From Zizania palustris (lineage: Eukaryota > Streptophyta > Magnoliopsida > Poales > Poaceae): a DNA stretch of 64,000 nucleotides. Shown here piece by piece: positions 32,834 to 43,353 of this stretch. The stretch is taken from contig JAAALK010000081.1 in the NCBI GenBank assembly GCA_019279435.1, positions 22,747,903 through 22,811,902 of the forward strand. Reading direction: 5' to 3'. The notes beneath the pieces are model-generated. The model was given only the letters and a program-made list of their open reading frames with translations. It made no database searches and had not been told where the DNA came from. Within the stretch, counting starts at the first letter, position 1. Every line of letters starts with the position of its first letter. The position numbers were made by a program, and so were the translations under genes.

Positions 32834-32872
32834 CTTTGCTCTTCAAGCGGCTAAGCTTAATCCAAGAGACCT

Positions 32873-32884
32873 ACTCTGATACCA
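32873..32884 (-). other. C1 primer binding site
   Basis: The minus strand reads TGGTATCAGAGT, immediately inside the 5' LTR, the initiator methionine tRNA type. Confidence 0.88.
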
Positions 32885-32885
32885 A

Positions 32886-34406
32886 TTAAAAGTTGCCTAG
32901 GGGGTGAATAGGCGATTTAAAATTTTCTTGCGGAAAAATAATGTTATGAGAAAAAACCTGATCGGAAGTTCCGAAGTGCAGTCGGAAGTTCCGATCGGTT
33001 GGATCTCCTAAAACTTCCTATGTATCGGAAGTTCCGATCAGTAGACTGAAATCGACGAAATAAAAAACTTGTTTTTCTAAAAAGTGTTTGAATAGAAGTT
33101 TGCACAAATGTACTAGGAGAAACTTTAACACAGTGAGTTTCCTTGGATTTAAGTAAAATGACAGATCAGGCAAAAATAGAGTTCGACTTAGTATGAACCC
33201 TAAAAGAAATAAGAACACAATAGCACAAAAGACAAAGATATGTTTCCCAGAGTTCGGATCCATCGATCCCACGTCTCCGTTGAGGGACCTCGAAAGGCCG
33301 GGTCTCTTTCAACCCTTTCCTCACCAAGTCTTAGCCAATGCTAAACTTGGATTTTTTCTTCGTATCCTTGTCCAAGCCAATGAAACCTTTTACAAACTTC
33401 TCCGGGCAACCACAAACTTCTTGGTTGCTCGCGGAGTGACTTCTAGCCGTCTTGGAAAACGAATCCTCCAAGAGAAACAAATGTGTTTGAAAATTTTGCC
33501 AACTCAACCTTTTGTGCTCAAAGATTTTCAACAAAATCCAACAAAATTAACAAAAGCAACCCACGAAAAATCTTCTCAAAAGATGCAACAACAAGAGCTA
33601 GAGAAGACTTCCAATGCGCTCTCAAGGCGAATAGCAAAGACTCGCACTAGATCTAGCCTTGAATCACAAGAGAGCTTGAGGATGAGAGTTAGGGTTTGCA
33701 AGTGAGAGATTGGGGGCTCAAAAAGTGCTATACAAATGAGTGGGGGAGGGTTTTTATACCACCCCAAAAATTGTAGCCGTTAGGGCACTTTTGGCCTTCA
33801 CCTCAGAAGTTCCGATGGCACATTGAAAATTACGATTTAAAAATAATTCCAAATCGATAGTTCAAATCGGAAGTTCCGATGGAAAATATAATTCCAGACA
33901 GAGAGCTCAAATCAGAAGTTCCGACACAAACGGGAAGTTCCGATGCAAAAATAAATTCAAGGCCGAGAGATCAAATCGGAAGTTCTGATCCAAACCGAAA
34001 GTTCCGATGCATTTTAATTCTTAAACTTAGAGTCCAAAATGGAAGTTCCGATCCAAACATGAAGTTCCGATTAGTATAAAAATTATGGTACTCAGTTTGA
34101 AGTTGACAAAAAAACTTTTAAAAATGTTTTTCTTTGAGCACAAAGTTTTGGAACAAAATCCAAATGCATCCCTCTTAATAGTTCGGCGATCCTAGACTCA
34201 ATGTAAAGAAATAAATCATTGATTTTAACCTTTTGAGCCTATTTGGACCAAATGGAGCTTTTTCTCCAAATTTGTTTCAACGAAACTTTCTTTTCATGTG
34301 ACATCTATGCAATCATCTTAGCAAATTTATTAGTAGCATTTGATCAATATTGTCATTAATACACCAAAATAAAGTAGGGGCCTAGATGCATCTTGATGCA
34401 CTTTCA
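32886..34406 (-). repeat. C1 5' LTR
   Basis: The LTR is about 1.52 kb. The outer end on the plus strand is ...GCACTTTCA. The inner end begins TTAAAAGTTGCC, where a TG start appears mutated. It has a minus-strand TATA box in GGTATAAAAACC (33750-33761) and eleven copies of a GGAAGTTCC-centred palindrome. No 3' partner LTR remains in the window, so the inner boundary is inferred from the primer site. Open frames here are not genes. Confidence 0.8.
32961..34074. repeat. ATCGGAAGTTCCGAT palindrome family in the C1 LTR
   Basis: Copies, some with one or two changes, lie near 32961, 32981, 33024, 33804, 33866, 33911, 33930, 33975, 33995, 34040 and 34060. They form two clusters either side of the transcribed middle. 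This is the counterpart of the TTCGAA family in C2. Confidence 0.85.
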
Positions 34407-34411
34407 ATTTG

Positions 34412-34416
34412 CATGG
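34412..34416. repeat. target site duplication CATGG, left of M
   Basis: CATGG recurs at 63560-63564, just outside the other end of M, 29 kb away. Confidence 0.9.
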
Positions 34417-37400
34417 TGTGGCACTCCGATTTACCGAAATCAGAACATTATTAAGTTTCCATAGAAAAACAATAATACAAGAGGTTCATCATGCGACAAT
34501 CGTACATACGACAGTATTCATGGTACGCAGACCATATTTATTACATCAGAATTTTAATAAAAATAATAATAAAGATAATAAAATGCATGACGAACGCCTC
34601 CTTCAGGATCTTTGCTTGACTAGGTCGCTACTCCAGACCGTCTTCGTAGTAGGCATCCTCTGTGGTGTTCAACAGGTATGAGTACAAAAAGTACTCAACA
34701 AGCCACCGCAAATGCAAGTAATAATGCATGGTAATAACAAAGGAAGGAGTAATGGCTAGCAGTGCGGAAAAGTACATTTTCAGTTGTTGCAATTAGTGTA
34801 GTCAAATTTAATCATGCAGAAATGTAAACATGAACAACAATAACATCTTCTAATTCGAGGAGTACGTTTTACCTCCTCGCACAACAGTCCTTACATGTCA
34901 AACCATCATGCACATACATATTCAAAGTAATCTAACTGTGGGATGTCACGCAACCCGCCCTTGACCGTGGGCTCTGCTTTTCGAAAAGATTTAAGACTCT
35001 GATCAGAGATGTACTACTGTACCCACAAGGCACGCACTCATCCCAAACGAGATGACCCATACCACGGGAACTCGTGCCAAAACCTCGGCATGAAATGCTC
35101 CAAGCGATAACCACCCGCTCTAGGTTTCGCCGGCACGCCGGGCCGCATCCCGGCTAACGTCGCACCCCCTTTTGCACCACATTGGCACAAGCCACCCGCA
35201 GGTGCTGCTTGACCCATCTCCAAATGGTGGCCTCGGTTTGGAACACTCCCTACCTTAGTTAGGACTTACCCATTAGACTTGTGGTTAGTACGAAAGTGTA
35301 TTGCAACGGATCCCGCAGACCGGTCCTTATAGTGCCCCGGGTGCTACCGACAAATGCCCTAGCTTGCACCCGGAACCCACCATGCATTCACTCACAACCA
35401 CAACTCCAACACCGACAGAATTCTAAAGATGAGAATAACGGGGATCATATAGTAGAACCAATCGCTACGACTCATTTTTAATCCTATAGCAATCGTGTCA
35501 ATACATTGGACACTAGCTAATAATACTAATCATATGGTGACAAGGAGTTTAGGCTAGAGAGCATGGCTTGGGTTGCACATCAAGGTCGGGGGATCCTAAT
35601 AAATATATTGTAAGGGTTCCATTTGACTAATGCATGTATAACCTATGTGTTTTAGCGATAGTTTAATAAAACATGGGTTCAATATGCTCAAAAGATTGGT
35701 TTGGTGACTTGCCTTGTTCAACGAGGGGAGAGGGAGGAACTTCCGGGAAATATTCCGGCTCCTCGACGGCGTCGTAGTCTTCCCAATATAAATAAAGTAA
35801 AATAAATACAACATTCAATATAAAATCACACACAAAAAGCACATAGGTTTAAATTGGTTTAATTTTAAAGGGGATCAAGTTGTTAAGTTTCTGAAATTTA
35901 TTTTATAAATAATTTTAGAAGAGATTATAATGAAAGGTTGCCCTTTATAAAAAGGGGTTTTAAATGTGAGTAGTCTCATTTTAAGTCTCCTAATAAATTT
36001 GAAAATGAAAGGTTCCTGGGCAAATTAGTGGTTTTCAGTATATGAACAGAAAGGAATAAATATAAACTTTACTGAAGTTTCAATATTTGAATTTACATTT
36101 TTACCCTAAGGGCATTTGAATACCTATATAAATAAATATGAAAAATCTAAAGTAAACATATGGTTTTATTGAATGAACATGTAGAGAATAATATTACAAA
36201 TTTTCTGAAAGTGGAATGGTAATTTTTGAAGTTAAAATGCGCCTGATATGAATTTTACAAGTTTAAAGCAATTTCTGGAATTTATTTTCAAATTTAAATC
36301 ACCTCGGGTCCACGGTGAGCCAGGCCCACGGTGAACCCGCGCACTGTGCGCGTGGTCCGGTCCAATCTGGATCGTTGGATCCAGATCCAACGCGCGAGAA
36401 CGAGGCGGGGCGTTTAAGTTGACGTGGACGGTTGAGATTAAAACGTGGAAGCGGTACGCGATAGATGATCCAGATTAAATGCGCGTTTTAAAAACTAACG
36501 GACGCACGAGATTAAAACGTACCCCTTCACGCAGATCCAATGACGCAGATTAAACCGCACATGGGATTTAATCAGTACCGTTAGATCCAGATCGCACGAC
36601 GCGGATCGAATCCGACACGACACGGGTACTCGACCCGTCGTCTTCTCCGGCAACGGCGAGCGGGCCAGAGGCCACGACGAGCGACGGCGGTCGTATCTAA
36701 GGCCTAAAATGGAAAGAGGACACTACAGGGATCACGAGGGTACCGTTGGCGGGGTGAACGGTCGATGGAGCGTGGCCGACGACGAGCGGAGGCGATGAAG
36801 ATGTTCGGGTCCTCGTCGGCGGTGGCGTTCCGGCGGGGTTCGTCGACGACGGAGTGGTGGTCGAGGTCGGCGTGGTCTTGGTGGTCACAGAGGTGCGGTC
36901 GGCGTGGACGGCAAAGGACTCCGGCGATGGTGAGTGGTGACTGGAGTGCGGGCGGTGGTGGTGCGCTAAAAACCGGAGTGTGAGTGCTCTGTTCGTTCTT
37001 GCAGCGAGTGGGCGTAGGGGTGTAACGCGGACGGCCAGGGGGTTTAAATAGGGCCATCGGCAGGGGCAGAGGGGGTGCAATTGACGGTGGCCAAGAGTAA
37101 ACGCATTTAAACGCCGGCGAGCTCGGGTTGAACTTGATTCATCGAACCTGGACGCGAATCGGTCGGATTTAATTGGGGGAAACAGTCGCCGTGGACCGGG
37201 GGGTTGTAATGGCGGGCTCAATTTGAGGGAAGGGGGTCGGGAGCAATGGATCTGAGGCGCATTATGGCATCGGTCGGCGAGGGAGGGGGGATTTGGGGCG
37301 GATCTCGTGGGGAAGACGGATCCGACAGGTGGGGGCCACCGGGCAGCGGGCGCGAGCGAGTGAGTGAGGAGGCTGACGGGTGGGGTCGGGCTCGGGCGCG

Positions 37401-37783
37401 AGAGGGGGCGATTGGCGCCGACAGGTGGGGTCAGGCTGTTAGCCTAAGGCGGGCGAGGGTGACGGGCTGGGCCGGCCGGGAGAGAGAGAAGGGAGGAGGG
37501 AGGCCCATTACTGTTTCAAAGTATTTCTGAATAAAAATAATTCCAGGAAATAGATTAAAATCTTAGGGCTACTTCCAAGGTTGGTAAAAATTTGTAAAAA
37601 TTCTCAAAAATATATCTTGGCCTTAGGATCCTACATAAAAGTTTCAGCTCCTGGTTTGGCCATTTCATCTATGTTGTAGTTCAAAATGGTAAAGGAGGGT
37701 ATTAAAGGTATTTCCAAAATAATAAATTCCAGGAAATTGAATTAAATAATATTTTTATTTCTTTGAAAATTTGGGGTGTTACA
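34417..37783 (-). repeat. M 3' LTR
   Basis: The LTR is 3367 bp. On the minus strand it runs from TGTAACACCCC to GTGCCACA. It is AT-rich with a GC-rich promoter-proximal block (36300-37500) and a TATTTAAA-like TATA on the minus strand near 37045. A 61-codon open frame at 35038-35223 recurs in all five LTRs of this family. No host gene is seen in it. Confidence 0.9.
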
Positions 37784-38813
37784 AACCTATCCCCTTACAA
37801 AGAATCTCGTCCTCGAGATTGGAATGCTACTCGAATAGGTCGGGGTATTGGGCTTTCAGCTCGTCTTCTTTTTCCCATGTAGCTTCTTCGGCGGGGTGGT
37901 TGTACCACTGAACCTTGCATAAGCGAACTACACGGCTCCTGGTTACCCTGTCCTTGGTTTCCAAGATCTTGACGGGTTTCTTGATGTAGGTCAAATCCTC
38001 TTGGACATTGAGCTGTTGGAGATCGGCTTGTTCGGCGGGCACACGAAGACACTTCTTCAGCTGAGAGACGTGGAACACATCATGAACTCCTGCCAAGGAT
38101 GGAGGCAGTTCCAGCTGGTATGCCACTTCTCCTTGCCGTCGGAGGATCTGAAAAGGTCTGACGTAGCGGGGTGCTAGCTTGCCTTTCATGTTGAACCTTT
38201 GAGTGCCACGAGGGGAGTGACTCGGAAATAGACATAATCGCCCTCCTCAAAGGTTAGGTCTCTTCGACGGTTATCGGCGTAGCTCTTTTGTCGGGACTGG
38301 GCTATTTTCAATCGATCCCTTATGATTTTGACCTTCTCTTTAGCTTCTCTAAGTATATCTGTCCCAAACAGCTGCGACTCTCCGGTCTGATCCTAGAGTA
38401 ACGGCGTTCTGCACTTACGCCCGTAAAGTGCTTCGAACGGGGACATTTGCAGGCTGGCCTGATAGCTGTTGTTGTAGGAGAACTCCGCATAGGGCAAGTT
38501 TTTGTCCCACATTCCGCCAAAGTCTAGAGCGCAAGCTCTAAGCAAATCCTCCAGTATTTGGTTGACCCTTTTGGTTTGACCGTCGGTCTGTGGATGATAG
38601 GCGGTGCTAAAGTTCAGCCGGGTGCCGAGTTCCTCTTGAAGGTTCTTCCAAAACTTGGAGGTAAACTGGCTCCCACAGTCAGATACAATCTTCTTAGGAA
38701 CTCCGTGAAGGCATACTATCCAGGTCATATACAACTCGGCCAACTTGGCGACAGTGTAAGTTGTCTTGACGGGGATGAAGTGGGCCACCTTGGTGAATCG
38801 GTCGACGATCACC
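37784..38813 (-). pseudogene. M pol, 3' part (integrase and chromodomain)
   Basis: This carries the integrase core from VIVDRFTKVAHF through SDCGSQFTSKF and the DGQTKRVNQ region, where the catalytic glutamate of the usual TERVNQ reads Lys. The C-terminal part follows, with KGKLAPRYVRPFQIL and a chromodomain ending WEKEDELKAQYPDLFE. A TAG at 38393-38395 and a one-base shift near 38190-38205 break it. A polypurine tract (GTAAGGGGATAGG, minus strand) lies at 37785-37797. P inserted at the VIVDR phrase. Confidence 0.87.
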
Positions 38814-41800
38814 TGTAACACCCCAAATTTTCAAAGGAATAAAAATATTAATTAATTCAATTTCCTTGATTTTATTATTTTGAAAATACTTTTAAATACC
38901 CTTCTATTTCATTTTGAACTACAACATAGAGTTAATGACCAAACCAGGAGCTGAAAATTTTTGTATAAACTCCCAGGGCCAAAATATATTTTTGAGAATT
39001 TTTATAAATTTTTACCAGGCTTGAAAGTAGCCCTAAGATTTAATCTATTTCCTGGAATTATTTTTATTCGGAAATGTTTTGAAACAGTAATGGGCTCCCT
39101 TCCCTCCTTTTCTCTCTCTTTCGGCCGGCCCAGCCCACTCCCTCCCGCGCGCGCCATCTGACCGGTGGAGCCCACCCGTCAGTGACCCCCTCTCCCCTCG
39201 CGCGCGCGCCCGATAGCCCGACCCCACCTGTTGGCGCCAACCAGCCCACTCCCTCGGCCGAGTCCGACCCCACCCGTCAGTCGCCACCCTCACTCGCTCG
39301 CGCTCGCTGGTCAGTGGCCCCCACCTGTCGGATTCGTCTTCCTCGTGAGATCTGCGCCCGAATCTCCCCCCTCGCCGGCCGACGCAATAACGCGCCTCAG
39401 ATCCCCTACCCCCGACTCCCTCCCCTCAAATTGAGCCCACCATTACCACCCCCGGTCCACGGCGACCGTTTCCCCCAATTAAACCCGACCGATTCGCGTC
39501 CAGGTTCGATGAATCGAACTCAACCGAGCTCGCCGGTGTTTAAACGCATTTTATTCCCGGCCACCGTAGACTATGCCCTCTCTGCCCCCGCCGATGGCCC
39601 TATTTAAACCCCCTGGCCACCCGCATTACACCCCCACGCTCACACGTTGCGAGAACAAACAGAGCCCTTGCATTCCGTGTTTTAGCGCACCACCGCCGCC
39701 CGTCCTCTAGCCATCGCTCGCCGTCGCCGGAGTCCCCCTCCATCCTTGCCGACCGCACCGCTGCGACCGCAAGGACCTCACCGACCCCGGCCACCACTCC
39801 GTCGTCGACGAACCCCGCCGGATCGCCGTCGCCGCCAAGGACCCGAACGCCTCCATCACCTCCGCTCGTCGCCGGCCTTGCTCCGTCGACCATTCGTCAC
39901 CGCAAGGGTACCCTCGTGATCCCCGTACTGCCCTCCTTCCGTTTTAGGCCCTAGCTTCGACCGCCATCGCTCGTCGTGACCTCAAGCTCGCTCGCCGTCG
40001 CTGGAGAAGACGACCGGCACGGGCTGAGTACCCGTGCCGTGTCGGATTCACGCATGACCGTGCGATCTGGATCCAACGGTGATGATTAATTCCCGCGTTC
40101 GATTTAATCAGATCCGTTAGATCTCGGCGAAGGGGTACGTTCTAATCTCAGCCGTTCGCTAGGTTTAAAACCCCACATCGCATCTGAGCCGCACGATGCG
40201 TACCGGTTCAACGTTTTAATCTCAGCCGTCCACGTCATTTTAACTCCCCTGCCTCGCCCGCGACCGCCCGATCGTGATCCAACGTTGGATCTTGATCCGG
40301 CGCACGCGCACAGTGCGCAGGTGCACGGTGGTCTCGGCTCACCGTGGACCGACGCCTGTTTTTGGTTTAATTTAAATTCCAGAAATGCTTTTAAACTTCA
40401 AAAATTCATATCTGGCGCATTTGAACTCAAAAAATTGTCATTTCAATTTCAGAAAATTTGTAAAATTATTCTCTACGTGTTCATACAATAAAAACAGTAG
40501 GTTTACTTTGGACTTTTTATGTTTATTTAAATAGGTATTCAAATGCCCTTAGGGTTAAAAATATAATTTCAAATGTTTAAACTTCAGTAAAATTTATATT
40601 TATTCCTTTCTGTTTATACACTAAAAACCACTAAGTATTCTCTGTACCATTCATTTTAAATTAATTAGAAAACTTAAGATGAGATTAATCACTTTTAAAA
40701 CCCCTTTGTACCAAGGACAACACTTCATTATAATTCCTTTTAAATGATTTATAAAATTAATTTCAGAGGTACCATAACTTGATCTTCTTTAAATTAAACC
40801 AATTTAAACCTATGTGCTTGTTGTGTGGTTTTATATTATTTAATTGAATGTTGTATTTATTTTATTTTACGTTAATTATATTGGGAAGACTACGACGTCC
40901 CCGAGGAGCCGGAATATTTCCCGGAAGTTCCTCCCTCACCCTTCGCTGATCAAGGCAAGTCACCAAACCAATCTTTTGAGCATATTGAACCCATGTTTTA
41001 TCAAACTATCGCTAAAACACATAGGTTATACATGCATTAGTCAAATGAAACCGTTACAATATATTTATTTAGGATCCCCCGACCTTGATGTGCAACCCAA
41101 GCCATGCTCTCTAGCCTAAACTCCTTGTCACCATATGATAAATGTTATTAGCTAGTGTCCAATGTATTGACACGATTGCTATAGGATTAAAAATGAGTCG
41201 TAGCGATTGGTTCTACTATATGATCCCCGTTATTCTCATCTTTGGAATTTTGTCGGTGTTGGAGTTGTGGTTGTGAGTGGATGCATGGTGGGTTCCGGGT
41301 GCAAGCTAGGGCATTGGTCGGTAGCACCCGGGGCACTATAAGGACCGATCTGAGGGATCCGTTGCAATACACTTCCGTACTAACCACAAGTCTAATGGGT
41401 AAGTCCTAACTAAAGTATGGAGTGTTCCAAACCGAGGCCACCATTTGGAGATGGGTCAAGCAGCACCTGCGGGTGGCTTGTACCAATGTGGCGCAAAAGG
41501 GGGTGCGACGTTAGCCGGGATGCGGCCCGGCGCGCCGGCGAAACCTAGAGCGGGTGCTTATCGCTTGGAGCATTTCATGCCGAGGTTTTGGCACGAGTTC
41601 CCGTGGTATGGGTCATCTCGTTTGGGATGAGTGCGTGCCTTGTGGGTACAGTAGTACATCTCTGATCAGAGTCATAAATCTTTTCAAAAAGCCGAGCCCA
41701 CGGTCAAGGGCGGGTTGCGTGACATCCCACAGTTAGATTACTTTGAATATGTATGTGCGTGATGGTTTGACATGTAAGGACTGTTGTGCGAGGAGGTAAA

Positions 41801-42250
41801 ACGTACTCCTCGAGTTAGATGATGTTATTGATGTTCATGTTTACTTTTCCGCATGATTAAATTTGACTACACTAAATGCAATGACTAAAAATGTACTTTT
41901 CCGCTATGTTAGCCATTATTCTTCCTTGTTTATTATCCTGCTTTATTACTTGCATTTGCGGTGGCTTGTTGAGTACTTTTTGTACTCATACCCGTTGGAC
42001 CCCATAGAGGATGCCTACTATGAATATGGTCTGGAGTAGTGACCCAGTCAAGCAAAGATCCTGAAGAAGGCGTTTATCATGTTTTTTTAATTATTTTATT
42101 ATCGTTGTTATTAAAACTCTTATGTAATAATATGGTCTACGTACCATGAATGCTTGTCGTATGTACGTTGTCGCATGATGAGCCTCTTGTATTATTGTTT
42201 TTCTTGGGAAATTCAATAATGTCTCGATTTCGGTAAATCGGGGCGCTACA
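38814..42250 (+). repeat. P LTR1 (5' LTR)
   Basis: 3437 bp, TGTAACACCCC to GGGGCGCTACA. The order is an AT-rich start, a GC-rich block (39100-40350) with a TATTTAAA box at 39601-39608, an AT-rich stretch, a coding-like island at 40885-40970, and another at 41440-41640. I see no gene that I would call. Confidence 0.93.
39601..39608 (+). promoter_or_regulatory. TATA-like box of P LTR1
   Basis: TATTTAAA within GGCCCTATTTAAACCCCC. Equivalent boxes occur in LTR2 and LTR3. Confidence 0.5.
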
Positions 42251-42253
42251 AGA

Positions 42254-42266
42254 TGGTATCAGAGCC
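42254..42266 (+). other. P primer binding site, unit 1
   Basis: TGGTATCAGAGCC three bases after the LTR end, the initiator methionine tRNA type. The unit 2 copy is at 51329-51341. Confidence 0.92.
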
Positions 42267-42389
42267 GACTTGACTGTAGGAAGCCAAACAGACCCACCTA
42301 GCCATTAGCTGCAGAAAATTATTTCTCGAAAACATACTTTATAAACTTTGTTTCTCCCCTCACTTTTTCTTCAACTTGCTGTTTTGTAG

Positions 42390-43172
42390 ATGCCTGTCTA
42401 CCAAGTACACAGTTATTGCCGCCACTTCGAGGGCTTCGTCAGGGAGCTCCGGATGATGCTCACATTCCTCGGGTTCCTCTTCGAGCCCGAATTCCAAGGA
42501 GTGTACTTGGAGGAGTTTGCCGGACCCTGCGACGTCTCCCTCACCATCCACGGCTCTGGGGAGCATCTGCCGTCCTACACCACCACGCTTGGAGGCCCGA
42601 CATTCGACGTCGCATGCCAATGAGTCGCCCTACAGGCCCTTATTTAGTTGAGGATGATCTACGATGATCGTCTTCAGAACTTGTCTTTTCGGCTTGTGCC
42701 GAAGCGCACTCCCGTCGCCTACCGTAGTATCTACCTCGGAGTTCACTCCGTGCGTGATCCGGTCATGGCCCGGCAGTCGCGTCTTCTACAGGCTATGGAC
42801 GACCTCCATACCGAGGCGGTGCTCGACGCCGATGAGCACCATGAGGCGGTTGAGTTTCTTCGTGAGGAGATGAAGAACTTGATCCAGTAGAACGGCGAGA
42901 TGCAGCGCAAGATCATGTAGCTGCAGAAGGACATCGCCGAGATGGTTCCTCTCCTTCCTAGGAAGAGGAAGCCCATTCGTGAGCCCGTCCCTCACCCCAA
43001 GCGGATCCCACCTCACCCCTCCACCGCTGGACCGTCTACCGCCAGTGCCCCTGCACCACGCCCCGGTCTCATCTCCGACCCCATCATCGAGAACTTTCTC
43101 GAACCCACCATCCCTCAGGAGCCGCGTACCCGTGGTTCCGAGAGCAAGGAGACCGCCTCCGGTGGCGATTAG
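42390..43172 (+). pseudogene. P ORF0 of unit 1, upstream of gag
   Basis: This is a frame of about 260 codons between the primer site and gag, starting ATG 42390 (MPVYQVHSY). The first half is hydrophobic and globular-looking (FEGFVRELRMMLTFLGFLF). The middle has ARQSRLLQAMDDLHTEA and an EHHEAVEFLREEM helix, and the tail is Pro/Ser-rich and ends TASGGD. Stops at 42621-42623, 42645-42647, 42888-42890 and 42918-42920 interrupt one constant frame. I do not recognise a domain. From memory, unchecked, rice RIRE3/RIRE8-type elements carry an 'orf0' in this position. The function is unknown. No frameshift has accumulated despite four stops. Confidence 0.65.
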
Positions 43173-43353
43173 ACGTTAGGAGTCGCTATCTTAAATAAAA
43201 CAAAATTTTGTATGTGGTGCTATCCACAACGAGTGTGTTGTGGATAGAATAAAGCTTGATTGTAATGAACAATTTTTACCACTTTATATATATGCCTGAG
43301 CCTTATGAGGTATTTTTGATAGTATTATTGTTTCATCATCTTTTTGCCTTATA

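Larger units (their letters stand above)
5113..34406 (-). mobile_element. C1: old Copia (Sirevirus-like) element, split by C2 and G1, 3' end lost
   Basis: C1 is present in three blocks: 30751-34406 (5' LTR, primer site, gag), 17218-19648 (protease to RT) and 5113-5403 (RT). The order gag, protease, integrase, RT marks Copia. The coiled-coil Gag tail and the LTR palindromes suggest the Sirevirus lineage. Frames run straight through both insertion points once G1 and C2 with one target duplication are removed. RNase H and the 3' LTR are missing, so its own target duplication cannot be checked; ATTTG at 34407-34411 is the candidate. Stops and frameshifts throughout show it is the oldest of the Copia layers. 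Confidence 0.85.

Noticed and set aside
36697..37530. Possible host GC-rich gene exon near 36700-37530
   Set aside because: The same block recurs in all five LTR copies of the chromovirus family, so it is LTR sequence.
42251..42270. tRNA gene fragment at TGGTATCAGAGCC
   Set aside because: It is the retroelement primer binding site complementary to a tRNA end, without tRNA arms. No tRNA or rRNA gene was seen in the window.
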